Positions 42,753 to 50,922 of a stretch of 64,000 bases of DNA are shown piece by piece. The notes under the pieces were generated by a model, which saw nothing but the letters and a program-made list of their open reading frames with translations, was not told where the DNA came from and made no database searches. This stretch comes from Marinomonas posidonica_A (lineage in GTDB: Bacteria; Pseudomonadota; Gammaproteobacteria; Pseudomonadales; Marinomonadaceae). The position numbers and the translations under genes are program-made. The stretch covers positions 1 to 64,000 of the forward strand of contig NZ_JBHZSP010000002.1 of NCBI RefSeq assembly GCF_043643765.1, in the 5' to 3' direction. Position 1 is the first letter of the stretch. Each line of letters opens with the position of its first letter.

Positions 42753-43520
42753 CTATTTTCCCTTGCCTCTATCTTTGTCTTTATCTTGTAGTTGATTTAC
42801 GGACGCGTTGAGAGATTTGAGCTGGCTGTAAATCTCTTGCCACTGTCGATTGGTTTGCTCTAATTTTTGCTGTTCATTTTGTTGTTGTAAGTGTTGTTCA
42901 GCGTGCGTACGCTCCAGGCTGCTGATGTGAGCGTCTTGCTTAGCAAGATCTAGCTCTCGCTGCGCCAAATTAAGTCGCAATGTTTCGTTTGCTCTATGCG
43001 CTTCTTCTAATTGTTCTTTTAATAGTTGATTGTGTGACACAACCTCATTGAGGCGTTTTTCTAGATGCTGTTTTTCTTGGGTAAGACTGGTCGTTTGAAT
43101 TTGGTGACTATGATGCACTTCTTTTAATTCTTGATGCACTTCTTCTAATGCCGCAAGACTCGTACTTAATGACAGATAGTCAGAATCAATAGCGGACTGT
43201 TTGAGTTTTCGTTCTGCTTCCACATCAAAGGCTTTTTCTTCAACTAGCTGATTTAACTGTTTCGTCGTTTCTCGTATGAATTGCTTTATCGGTGCGGCGA
43301 GTCGTTCGTCGAGGTTGAGTTCGATTTGCTCTTGATGTTCTTGATAATCTTTTTGCCATTGGTTGATGGCATTTAGCAAGGTGGTATTGGAGCACTGTCG
43401 GCCGTCCTTATCGAGAAAGTACTGAGCGACTCTGGGAATGTTTGGATATTGCTGTTTGTCGACAAGGGTCCAGCAAGCTTGTAGGATCTCGCCTCTTGAA
43501 ATGTTCGCTTTTCTAGCCAT
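42753..43520 (-). CDS. KfrA-like DNA-binding coiled-coil protein
   Basis: This 255-residue protein has an N-terminal ~100-residue domain like KfrA_N (ISRGEILQACWTLVDKQQYPNIPRVAQYFL), then a continuous coiled coil of about 150 residues rich in Gln, Glu, Leu and Lys. KfrA proteins were described on plasmids, where they bind DNA and help partition; chromosomal relatives are less studied. The upstream region contains a direct repeat that may be its own operator. A role in chromosome organisation or local regulation is inferred. Confidence 0.75.
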   Translation of the reverse strand: MARKANISRGEILQACWTLVDKQQYPNIPRVAQYFLDKDGRQCSNTTLLNAINQWQKDYQEHQEQIELNLDERLAAPIKQFIRETTKQLNQLVEEKAFDVEAERKLKQSAIDSDYLSLSTSLAALEEVHQELKEVHHSHQIQTTSLTQEKQHLEKRLNEVVSHNQLLKEQLEEAHRANETLRLNLAQRELDLAKQDAHISSLERTHAEQHLQQQNEQQKLEQTNRQWQEIYSQLKSLNASVNQLQDKDKDRGKGK

Positions 43521-43540
43521 ATTAGCTCTTTAAAATCAGA

Positions 43541-43565
43541 TAAAATATTTAATGTAAAATATTTA
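43541..43565. promoter_or_regulatory. Tandem repeat TAAAATATTTA upstream of the KfrA-like gene
   Basis: Two identical 11-base near-palindromes (43541-43551 and 43555-43565) are spaced by three bases, 21 bases before the gene start. KfrA proteins autoregulate, so this is a candidate operator. AT-richness makes chance more likely than for a mixed sequence. Confidence 0.45.
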
Positions 43566-43617
43566 TCTAATTTATCATTTGTTACAATGGTTTCATATAC
43601 TTTCGGTGAGGCATAAA

Positions 43618-43647
43618 AAAAGCGCCTAGCTCAACGTAGGCGCTTTT
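43618..43647 (-). terminator. Terminator of the S49 peptidase gene
   Basis: An 11-bp stem (43618-43628 with 43637-43647) is followed on the minus strand by TTT. It lies 17 bases after the peptidase stop. Confidence 0.85.
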
Positions 43648-43664
43648 CATTAAACTCACGAAAT

Positions 43665-44675
43665 TTATTGCCACTGATACTGGTTCAAGGCTTTAACAGC
43701 AAATTCCACTCCCAACTCTTTTGCTAATTCCTTTAAAGGCTCTTCTTTAGGTTCGAATAAAATAGGTCTAGCATTTGGGAAACGAGTTTCAAGCAGTTGA
43801 TTGAGGCTCGCCAAGCCATCAATTAATCCAATTTTTTCGGCTTGGGTCCCAGTGAATATCATGCCTGAAAAAACATCATCAGTGACAGTAAGGCGATCTT
43901 TGCGTCCCGCTTTAACGGCATTGATAAATTGCTGATGAGTTTCGTTTAATACGGACTGCCATTTTTCTTCAGCTTCCTCTGTCATCGGAGTAAATGGATC
44001 AAGAAAGGCTTTATTTCGGCCAGCAGTGAAAACTCGTCGTTCTACACCAATTTTTTCCAACAATTCAGACGCCTCAAATCCTGAAGAAATGACACCTATT
44101 GAGCCGACTAAACTGGCTTGATTCGCATAAATTTCCGTCGCAGCAGACGCGATGTAATATCCACCGGATGCAGCCATGTCTTCTACTACCACTAAAATTG
44201 GAATATCCGGGTACACTGCTTGCTTGTTACGGATCGCATCGTAAATAATCCCTGAATGCACAGGGCTACCACCTGGACTATTCATTTCAATGATCACGCC
44301 TTTTAATTGGTTGTTGCTGTAGGCGCTGTCCAATAAAGACACCATTTCAGACGATTCAATGTCGGCGTCTGAACCAATAACGCCTTGCATTGGAATAATG
44401 GCAACGGTATCCCCTTGTATTTGCATTTCGCTTAATTCGCTACGAGTAAACCAAGCAACCAATATGCTAACCAAGATGGTTAGAGTGGTAAATCGAAAGA
44501 AAATTTTCCAACGTCTTGCTCGTCTTTTTTCAACCATGTTTTCAAGCAAGGTTTTTTCGAGTAAAGCCCAAATTTCGTTGTTTGCTTCAATGCTGTTTTG
44601 TTTCAATTCACTTTCTGGATTGAAAATTGGTTGATTTTGCTTAGCTGCCTTATCTTCTTCTTCCGTCCAACTCAT
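43665..44675 (-). CDS. sppA: S49-family signal peptide peptidase (SppA-like)
   Basis: This is a 336-residue membrane-bound serine protease of the short SppA type. A polar N-terminus is followed by one membrane helix (about 58-76), then a single S49 domain. The nucleophile is Ser170 in DMAASGGYYIAS, and Lys222 in GRNKAFLDPFTP is the probable general base. SppA-type enzymes degrade cleaved signal peptides in the membrane. It is divergent from phaJ. Confidence 0.9.
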   Translation of the reverse strand: MSWTEEEDKAAKQNQPIFNPESELKQNSIEANNEIWALLEKTLLENMVEKRRARRWKIFFRFTTLTILVSILVAWFTRSELSEMQIQGDTVAIIPMQGVIGSDADIESSEMVSLLDSAYSNNQLKGVIIEMNSPGGSPVHSGIIYDAIRNKQAVYPDIPILVVVEDMAASGGYYIASAATEIYANQASLVGSIGVISSGFEASELLEKIGVERRVFTAGRNKAFLDPFTPMTEEAEEKWQSVLNETHQQFINAVKAGRKDRLTVTDDVFSGMIFTGTQAEKIGLIDGLASLNQLLETRFPNARPILFEPKEEPLKELAKELGVEFAVKALNQYQWQ

Positions 44676-44753
44676 GTATTTAAGCCCTAAAGATTTGTTA
44701 ATGTATTAACTGAAAGTGTACCATAGCGGAAATTTTCACGATAAGGATTACCA

Positions 44754-45176
44754 ATGAATTCAGGATTTACGTTAGAAGAACTGACATTAGATCAAACGGT
44801 TGAATACCGAAAAACGGTGACGCAGCAAGACGTCCAAGCATTTGCTGAAGTAACAGGCGATACAAACCCTGTGCATTTAGATGCTGACTATGCAGCCACA
44901 ACCTCTTTCGGGCAACCTATTGCACACGGTATGTTGACGGCGGGCTTTATCTCGGCAGCCATTGGCACACAATTACCTGGTCCTGGTTGCATCTATTTGG
45001 AGCAAACACTGAAGTTCCGCTCTCCAGTGTTTATCGGGCAAGAAGTCGTCACAAAAATCACCGTCGCAGACATAAATGAACGTCGCCGTCGTGTGACTTT
45101 GAAAACGGTTTGTGAATGTGAAGGGAAAGTCGTGGTGACAGGTGAAGCAACTATTATGTTGCCTGCTGCTGAATAG
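44754..45176 (+). CDS. phaJ: MaoC-family (R)-specific enoyl-CoA hydratase
   Basis: This 140-residue hot-dog protein has the catalytic Asp/His pair in VTGDTNPVHLD and the following TTSFGQPIAHGML, as in PhaJ. PhaJ converts beta-oxidation enoyl-CoA to (R)-3-hydroxyacyl-CoA, the monomer for polyhydroxyalkanoate synthesis. The possible phasin remnant near 39 kb would fit this pathway. A general MaoC-like dehydratase is the alternative. Confidence 0.85.
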   Translation: MNSGFTLEELTLDQTVEYRKTVTQQDVQAFAEVTGDTNPVHLDADYAATTSFGQPIAHGMLTAGFISAAIGTQLPGPGCIYLEQTLKFRSPVFIGQEVVTKITVADINERRRRVTLKTVCECEGKVVVTGEATIMLPAAE

Positions 45177-45184
45177 AATTCAAC

Positions 45185-45218
45185 CTGAAGGTGTTATTCT
45201 TTATGATAACACCTTCAG
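45185..45218. terminator. Hairpin between convergent phaJ and sdhD
   Basis: A perfect 13-bp stem (45185-45197 with 45206-45218) with an 8-base loop lies between the two stop codons. It has no strong T-tract on either strand, so it may be a weak or bidirectional terminator. Confidence 0.55.
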
Positions 45219-45238
45219 ACTTTAGTGAAGATCCGTGT

Positions 45239-45595
45239 TTAACTCAATCCCCACAAAACGTACATGCCAGCCACAAGATATACTAGGGTTACTAGTCGAA
45301 CTAAAAGATTAAAGATCAGATTGATTGCAAGACCTTTGACGTAATCCGTACTAATCTGCCAGCCAGCCAATACTGAATTGAAAGCCCCCAAAACCAGCAC
45401 AACACTAGACAATGCTTTGTACCAAATAGGCGCGAGCAAAGCCGAAAAATCCGCTAGATTACTTGGCTGATGGTCAATGAATAAAACGATCGTAATGATC
45501 GCCCAAACACAGATTAAGGCATTTGTGATGCGTTGAAACAACCATTCTTTTGTGCCACTTCTAGCTTTATCTGCTGCACTTATAGCCATACCCAA
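45239..45595 (-). CDS. sdhD: Succinate dehydrogenase membrane anchor subunit, divergent
   Basis: This 118-residue protein has three membrane helices and the SdhD quinone-site motif TDYVK (83-87). In E. coli SdhD, a His (His71) twelve residues before this motif's Tyr is the second heme-b ligand; here that position is Asn73, and the only His (42) lies elsewhere. The gene overlaps sdhC by 16 bases. sdhA and sdhB, which normally follow, are absent; phaJ converges from the other side. It may be a relocated or paralogous anchor pair. Confidence 0.8.
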   Translation of the reverse strand: MGMAISAADKARSGTKEWLFQRITNALICVWAIITIVLFIDHQPSNLADFSALLAPIWYKALSSVVLVLGAFNSVLAGWQISTDYVKGLAINLIFNLLVRLVTLVYLVAGMYVLWGLS

Positions 45596-45960
45596 ACTCC
45601 TGATAAAATACTTAGAACAATACCAACTGTAATTGCCAATTTGGATACCAACATGCCACTTTCTAATTCTTCAAAGTGTCCAAAGTCTTGGATAATATGT
45701 TTAATGGTAGCGACCACATAATATCCCAACGCGGTCAGCATTCCCCAGACAACAAATTGACCAATGAAATTATCAGTCATGAAGTTGTAGACTAAGTTAA
45801 AGCGGTCGTCAGACTGCAAAGAGAAGTAACCTGCTGTTAGTGACATACCCAAGCCAACCCAAATAATGACGGCTGAGATGCGATGCAGGATAGAGGCAAT
45901 AGCCGTAATCGGCAAGCGAATAGTCTTCAGATCTAGGTTGATCGGTCGAGCTTTGCTCAT
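45580..45960 (-). CDS. sdhC: Succinate dehydrogenase cytochrome b556 subunit
   Basis: This 126-residue protein has three membrane helices. The N-terminal RPINLDLKTIRLPITAIA and LHRIS match E. coli SdhC closely, including the Ser and Arg of the quinone site (Ser23, Arg27). His88 in KHIIQDFG corresponds to heme ligand His84 of E. coli. AAAGGAG precedes the ATG. Only sdhD follows, so catalytic subunits SdhA and SdhB would have to come from another locus. Confidence 0.92.
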   Translation of the reverse strand: MSKARPINLDLKTIRLPITAIASILHRISAVIIWVGLGMSLTAGYFSLQSDDRFNLVYNFMTDNFIGQFVVWGMLTALGYYVVATIKHIIQDFGHFEELESGMLVSKLAITVGIVLSILSGVWVWL

Positions 45961-46201
45961 TAGTGAGCTCCTTTATCAATCATTACGCAGTGAGATGATT
46001 TAATCTGGTGAAGATTATTAGTTAACTAATGCCAATATAGACATGACATTAAAAAAACGCACACATTCTAATACAATTTGACGCAGAACAAGAGTGCTAA
46101 ATACAAGCTTTGAGCTTAAATTCATTAGAATGGTGAAAATAGATACTGAAAATGGCGGTGTTTTAGATCACAACTTCTTTGACGTTGAGGGTCGGAATGA
46201 A

Positions 46202-46226
46202 AAAAGCCACAATTAAGTGGCTCTTT
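46202..46226 (-). terminator. Terminator of the alcohol dehydrogenase gene
   Basis: A 6-bp core stem (46205-46210 with 46217-46222) is flanked by A and T runs. On the minus strand it follows the gene stop and ends in T residues. Confidence 0.7.
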
Positions 46227-46250
46227 TTATAGATAAAAATACTTTTTAAA

Positions 46251-47270
46251 TCATTGGGTTAGTGACATCACTATCCGGCCGGTGATTTCGCCCTTCTCCA
46301 TGTCGGAAAAAATATCATTAATATCCTCTAACTGTTTCTCTTCAATAATGGCTTTTACTTTGCCTCGGGCCGCAAATTCAAGACACTCTTCTAAATCTTT
46401 TCTCGTACCCACAATCGAGCCGACTACGCTAACACCGTTTAAAACAGTGTTAAAAATAGGTAAAGGCATGTCTTCTGGAGGTAGGCCCACGAGTACGCAT
46501 TTGCCGCCTCGTCGTACCACATCATAACTTTGCCTAAATCCAGCTTTGCTTACTGCGGTGCATACTGTTGCATGTACGCCACCGGTTAAGTCGACAATAC
46601 CATCAACGACATCGTCCGTTTTAAAGTCAAAATATTGCTCAGCACCTAGCTGTTTGGCCAATTGACACTTTGCGTCTCCTGTATCGACTGCAACCACCCG
46701 TAACCCCATGGCAACAGCATATTGAACCGCCAGATGCCCTAACCCACCGATACCGAAAATAGCGACCCAATTTCCCGGTTTGGCTTGAGACACTTTTAAC
46801 GCTTTATAGGTCGTCACACCGGCACAAAAAAGAGGGGCGGCGTCGACATAATTCAAACCATCAGGTACTTTTACGACATAGTCCCCATGGGCAGCACAGT
46901 ATTCAGCATAACTACCATCGACAGAATAGCCTGCATTTTGTTGAGATAAACAAAGGTTTTCATCGCCAGATAGGCAGTATTCACAATGCCCACATGCACT
47001 GTATAGCCATGGTATGCCAACTCTGTCACCAATACTCAAATGCTCAACATTGGCACCAACTTCAATCACTTCGCCAACACCTTCATGACCAGGAATGAAT
47101 GGTAGGCTTGGCTTAACGGGCCAATCACCATGACAAGCATGCAAATCCGTATGACACACGCCACAGGCATGTATTTTAACCAAGACTTGATGAGGGGTAA
47201 TTTGAGGTTTGGCCACCTCTTCTATTTTTAATATGTTGCCAAATTGGTTTGCGACAGCCGCTTTCATCAT
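46251..47270 (-). CDS. adhP: Zinc-dependent alcohol dehydrogenase (AdhP type)
   Basis: This 339-residue medium-chain dehydrogenase oxidises alcohols or reduces aldehydes with NAD. Catalytic zinc ligands are in CGVCHTD and GHEGVG with a later Cys (PLFCAGVT). The structural zinc is held by CGHCEYCLSGDENLC, and the cofactor fold is IFGIGGLGHLA. The sequence fits the propanol-preferring AdhP/AdhA group. A candidate FNR/ANR box with class II spacing lies upstream, so anaerobic or microaerobic induction is likely, as for P. aeruginosa adhA. Confidence 0.9.
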   Translation of the reverse strand: MMKAAVANQFGNILKIEEVAKPQITPHQVLVKIHACGVCHTDLHACHGDWPVKPSLPFIPGHEGVGEVIEVGANVEHLSIGDRVGIPWLYSACGHCEYCLSGDENLCLSQQNAGYSVDGSYAEYCAAHGDYVVKVPDGLNYVDAAPLFCAGVTTYKALKVSQAKPGNWVAIFGIGGLGHLAVQYAVAMGLRVVAVDTGDAKCQLAKQLGAEQYFDFKTDDVVDGIVDLTGGVHATVCTAVSKAGFRQSYDVVRRGGKCVLVGLPPEDMPLPIFNTVLNGVSVVGSIVGTRKDLEECLEFAARGKVKAIIEEKQLEDINDIFSDMEKGEITGRIVMSLTQ

Positions 47271-47304
47271 CTTCTCCTATTTAAAGAGTGATTTCGACAC
47301 TTTA

Positions 47305-47346
47305 ATGTTAGTGGATAAAATCAATATAAGATGCGACCTAGATCAA
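47305..47346 (-). promoter_or_regulatory. Candidate FNR/ANR-dependent promoter of adhP
   Basis: On the minus strand TTGATCTAGGTCGC (complement of 47333-47346) resembles the FNR box TTGAT-N4-ATCAA, with a poor right half. TAACAT, a possible -10, begins 29.5 bases from the box centre, the same offset as at hemN. This matches a site at about -41.5. Confidence 0.5.
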
Positions 47347-47543
47347 GGAAAGGTGCGAATAAGTCTTCTTGGCTCAGCATGTGGATAAAAGCCGGTAATT
47401 CGGACTTCCCCAAGCTTTGAGATGGTTTTCGAGCAAAAAAATACATGACATAGTGCAAATACAGGGCAATTTAATAAAAAAAGCTGTGATTTACGGTTAA
47501 GCGAGCCTATATTAATTTCTTAGAACATGTCTTTAGGTGTGAT

Positions 47544-47843
47544 ATGAAAGTGCAATTACTCATTATATTAGCAGTTTTGTTGTCGTCATTATTGACGATA
47601 ACGCAACGTGCTAACGCGAAAGAAGTGAGTCAATTACGCTGGATTGAACCCAGTTTAGAACAACGTTTTTGTGAAGTCTCTGTTCCAGATCAAGACTTTG
47701 GCTCTGACAAAAGCCTTTTATTGGCTTACCGCGACAGCGGTGTACTGGATAACACCCTACTCAACCAATACATTCCACCAGTTGAAATTTCGTCTAATGA
47801 TGACATTAATAGAACTGAACCAAGAGCCCCTCCCGTTTCATAA
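47544..47843 (+). CDS. Small exported protein of unknown function
   Basis: This 99-residue protein has a signal peptide (1-25, cleavage probably after NAK or ANA). The mature part is acidic and Pro-rich at the end, with one Cys (Cys43). I recognise no family. It lies between adhP and a CBS-domain gene in an otherwise oxygen-linked stretch. Its start codon ATG at 47544 follows GGTGTGAT, a weak ribosome binding site. Confidence 0.5.
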   Translation: MKVQLLIILAVLLSSLLTITQRANAKEVSQLRWIEPSLEQRFCEVSVPDQDFGSDKSLLLAYRDSGVLDNTLLNQYIPPVEISSNDDINRTEPRAPPVS

Positions 47844-47892
47844 CGCATTCAGAATAGCTTTGTAAAAACTAAATTTTTGAAGGAGTTTCGTT

Positions 47893-48486
47893 ATGAAAAC
47901 ACTTACTTATGTTTCAACAAAAGATGTTAATGAGTTAACCTGGCCAAACACATCAGATAACACTAACTTGTATTCTTCTGCGCTTACGGTATTCACAAAC
48001 TTCGCGACTGGCGGGCCAAGAGTAATAGAATCCAATGTACGTGCAGATGAGTTGGTCACGTTAATGCGTAAGGAGCATGTGCGTATGAAGTTGGTTGTTG
48101 ATTCAAACAATCAATTTATAGGTGTGATCAGTTTAGAAGATTTGTCTGAAGATATTTTTATCCGTAAAGTGGCGGATGGTTATCAGCGTTCTGAGCTGCT
48201 TGTCGCTGATCTAATGCGCCCTAAAGAAGTGCTTTTGGCCTTATCCTACAAATCCTTAAAGAATTCAGACATTGAGTCTCTGCTGTTTAGTCAGCGTAAT
48301 AACCCTTACCAACACTTATTAGTCATTGATGAATCAACAAAGGCCATTTGTGGTTTGGTCTCATCAAATGATGTGGCTCGGGAGTTAAGATTGGACATAG
48401 ACGTCTCTTTCTCCAGTTTCCAACAAATCTACAAAATCGCATTAGAAGAAGATAAAAAAACGTCCCAAAAGCTTAGAGTCGCTTAA
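47893..48486 (+). CDS. CBS-domain protein
   Basis: This 197-residue protein has a pair of CBS motifs. The first is around residues 50-85 (VRADELVTLMRKEHVRMKLVVDS, split here for length, then GVISLEDL). The second is around 105-160 (LVADLMRPKEV and HLLVIDE followed by GLVSSNDVARE). CBS pairs usually bind adenine nucleotides and act as energy or redox sensors. There is no attached enzyme domain. AGGAG lies eight bases before the ATG. The target is unknown. Confidence 0.8.
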   Translation: MKTLTYVSTKDVNELTWPNTSDNTNLYSSALTVFTNFATGGPRVIESNVRADELVTLMRKEHVRMKLVVDSNNQFIGVISLEDLSEDIFIRKVADGYQRSELLVADLMRPKEVLLALSYKSLKNSDIESLLFSQRNNPYQHLLVIDESTKAICGLVSSNDVARELRLDIDVSFSSFQQIYKIALEEDKKTSQKLRVA

Positions 48487-48514
48487 AGTCATCAGATAAC
48501 TGGCTTTAGATAAC

Positions 48515-48543
48515 AGAGGCTTAATGATTAAGCCTCTTTTTTT
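48515..48543 (+). terminator. Terminator of the CBS-domain gene
   Basis: A 9-bp stem (48515-48523 with 48529-48537) is followed by a T run. It overlaps the stop codon of the convergent tusA gene. Confidence 0.85.
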
Positions 48544-48761
48544 TGAATCCAATAATAATATGTGTCTTCTTGTTGAATCTGCTCAACCAGCGTGTGGCCA
48601 AGAAACTGACAGAATTTAGGTATGTCTCGAGTCGTTGATGGGTCGGTTGCCGTTACTTTTAATACATCTTTTGCCGAGATTTCTCGCATTTTTGCATGCA
48701 ACATCATGACGGGTTCTGGGCAAAGTAGTCCAGTTGCATCAAGTTCAGCTTGGTGATCCAT
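48528..48761 (-). CDS. tusA: TusA-like sulfur carrier protein
   Basis: TusA accepts persulfide sulfur from IscS and passes it on for tRNA 2-thiouridine and molybdenum cofactor synthesis. The 77-residue protein has the family start LDATGLLCPEPVM with the active Cys14 and a C-terminal beta strand typical of the fold. It lies 33 bases downstream of an alpha/beta hydrolase gene. The TusBCD and TusE partners are not in the window. Confidence 0.9.
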   Translation of the reverse strand: MDHQAELDATGLLCPEPVMMLHAKMREISAKDVLKVTATDPSTTRDIPKFCQFLGHTLVEQIQQEDTYYYWIQKKEA

Positions 48762-48794
48762 GTGTTTCCTCTGTCGTAAATTTGATTTATAAAA

Positions 48795-49391
48795 TTAGAG
48801 TGATGATAAAATTTGCTTTGTTTGCAGCCACTCAGTTGTAATTTTAGCAATCTCTTCGATCACGTCTGTTTGGTTTTTATTGTATTTCTTTAAGACTTTG
48901 AAGTCATGATCAGCACCTTCAACCCAATGAATCTCTACATTTTCAGGTAGCTCTTGTTGGCGAACCCAATCCAAGTTGCCTAGTGGGTCTCGGGTCCCTT
49001 GAAGAATCAAACAGGGTTTTTCTATGTTTTCTAAAAAAGACAAACGATGTTTTTCTGGCTTTCTTGGTGGATAAAATGGAAAGCCATAACACACAATTGC
49101 CTTGACTTGCTCGTGTTTCGATAGCTGTGCCGCAACTCGGCCTCCCATCGATTTCCCAGATACGATGCAAGCTGTTTCAGATAATATACGGCTTTCATAT
49201 TCAGTGACCAAAGTCTTAAATTGTGGTGGCGGTCTTCGTTTTCCAGTGGCTTCCTGTTGGCTCATATAATCAAAAGTAATCGGTGAGACGCTGATTGATG
49301 ACGCATTCAGCAGCGACTGTCGAAGCTGAATCAAAAAATCACTTTGATGCCCAGCTCCAGCACCATGAGCCAAATAAATCGGAGGTGTCAT
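48795..49391 (-). CDS. Alpha/beta hydrolase, KANL3/Tex30-like
   Basis: This 198-residue cytoplasmic protein starts with the oxyanion-hole segment LAHGAGAG. It carries the nucleophile elbow GKSMGG (Ser as nucleophile), LQGTRDPLG with the acidic residue, and a late His in GADHDF, a complete Ser-Asp-His triad. This small dienelactone-hydrolase-like family has no firm substrate. The gene is divergent from hemN and is followed by tusA. Confidence 0.82.
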   Translation of the reverse strand: MTPPIYLAHGAGAGHQSDFLIQLRQSLLNASSISVSPITFDYMSQQEATGKRRPPPQFKTLVTEYESRILSETACIVSGKSMGGRVAAQLSKHEQVKAIVCYGFPFYPPRKPEKHRLSFLENIEKPCLILQGTRDPLGNLDWVRQQELPENVEIHWVEGADHDFKVLKKYNKNQTDVIEEIAKITTEWLQTKQILSSL

Positions 49392-49457
49392 AAGGTTAAG
49401 AAGTCTTTAAAAAATTACCTGCATTATAAAGTTTTCTCGCCAAATGGTCTAAGTTTA

Positions 49458-49499
49458 TTGATCTGTGTCAGGCTACCGGTGAGAACGACAGAGTACACT
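49458..49499 (+). promoter_or_regulatory. Candidate FNR/ANR-dependent class II promoter of hemN
   Basis: TTGATCTGTGTCAG (49458-49471) matches the FNR box TTGAT-N4-ATCAA in the left half and three of five in the right. TACACT (49494-49499) is a good -10, and the inferred start near 49506 places the box centre at -41.5, exactly the class II position. Confidence 0.7.
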
Positions 49500-49529
49500 T
49501 CCTATTAGAAATTTTAATAGGAACACATC

Positions 49530-50900
49530 ATGATTTGGGATGACTCTTTAATTAAAAAGTATGACTTGTCCGGCCCTCGTTATACCTCTTATCCGACCGC
49601 GCCACAGTTTGATTCAAGCATCAATAAAATCGCTTTGATTGATCGCATGATGGCGCCGTCAGACTCACCATTAAGCTTATATTTTCACATCCCTTTTTGT
49701 GCCAATCTTTGTTATTACTGTGCCTGCAATAAAATTGTGACAAAGCAATATCAGAAGGCTACAGACTATGTTGAACTGCTAGGGGAAGAAATGCGCCTTA
49801 GAGGTTTAATGATGGATACTCAACGTCAAGTAACGCAATTGCATTTTGGTGGCGGTACGCCGACTTTTTTGAGTCAGGAAAACATTAAAACCTTGTTTGG
49901 TTACATTCGCCAGAATTTTAACTTGATTGATGATGGCTCCCAAGACTACAGCATTGAAATAGACCCAAGAGAAATTGATCATGAAAAACTTGCCCTGCTA
50001 GTGCAGATGGGCATTAATCGTATCAGTTTAGGCGTTCAGGATTTTGACCCGAAGGTTCAGCAAACCATTCACCGTATCCAATCCATCGATTTGGTGACTC
50101 AGTTGGTAAACGATGCTCGAGAACTTGGAATCCAATCCATTAACTTTGATTTAATTTACGGTCTGCCCTTCCAGTCCGAGGCCGCTTTTCGCAATACTCT
50201 TGATGAGGTCATTAAATTGTCCCCTGAGCGAATTTCATTATTTAACTATGCGCATTTGCCAGAGCGTTTCCGAGCCCAAAAACGCATTCCAGAAGACAGC
50301 TTACCTCTCGCTAGTGAAAAGCTATCTATACTCAAAATGAGCATCCAATATTTGGTTGAGGCTGGTTACGAATACATTGGTATGGACCATTTTGCTAAAC
50401 CGGAAGATTCACTTGCCATAGCTCAAAAAACGGGCCATCTTCATCGCAACTTTCAAGGCTATACGACTCATGCTGACACCGATTTAATCGCGTTTGGCGT
50501 ATCTGGAATAAGTAACCTACATGGTGTTTATATGCAGAACCATATAGATTTATCTCATTATAAAGACAGTATTGAGAAGGGCCAGTTAGCCATTGCCAAA
50601 GGTTACATCAGTCATAAGGATGACAATATTCGTCATGACGTCATCATGACCTTGATATCTCAATTTTCATTAAGCTTTAATAAGATTGAAAACCAATATA
50701 ATATTAGATTTTTCGAATATTTTAAAAATGAACTTGAAATGCTCCAACCTATGTTGAACGATGGCATGTTAGAGTTTACTGGTTCGCATAATAAGACAGG
50801 GATACAGGTCACTGAGCGCGGCAGGTTGTTAATACGTGGGATTTGTATGGTGTTTGACAAATACCTAAATGGAACAATCAAATATTCTAAGGTTATCTAG
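49530..50900 (+). CDS. hemN: Oxygen-independent coproporphyrinogen III oxidase
   Basis: HemN is a radical-SAM enzyme that makes protoporphyrinogen IX for heme when oxygen is low. The 456-residue protein carries the 4Fe-4S motif CANLCYYCACN in the family context IPFCxxxCxYC, and FGGGTPTFL for SAM binding. The C-terminal HemN domain is present. The FNR-type promoter upstream and the fnr gene 22 bases downstream make a regulatory loop: FNR activates hemN, possibly together with itself. Confidence 0.96.
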   Translation: MIWDDSLIKKYDLSGPRYTSYPTAPQFDSSINKIALIDRMMAPSDSPLSLYFHIPFCANLCYYCACNKIVTKQYQKATDYVELLGEEMRLRGLMMDTQRQVTQLHFGGGTPTFLSQENIKTLFGYIRQNFNLIDDGSQDYSIEIDPREIDHEKLALLVQMGINRISLGVQDFDPKVQQTIHRIQSIDLVTQLVNDARELGIQSINFDLIYGLPFQSEAAFRNTLDEVIKLSPERISLFNYAHLPERFRAQKRIPEDSLPLASEKLSILKMSIQYLVEAGYEYIGMDHFAKPEDSLAIAQKTGHLHRNFQGYTTHADTDLIAFGVSGISNLHGVYMQNHIDLSHYKDSIEKGQLAIAKGYISHKDDNIRHDVIMTLISQFSLSFNKIENQYNIRFFEYFKNELEMLQPMLNDGMLEFTGSHNKTGIQVTERGRLLIRGICMVFDKYLNGTIKYSKVI

Positions 50901-50922
50901 ATCAGGATTAGGGAGAATACAC

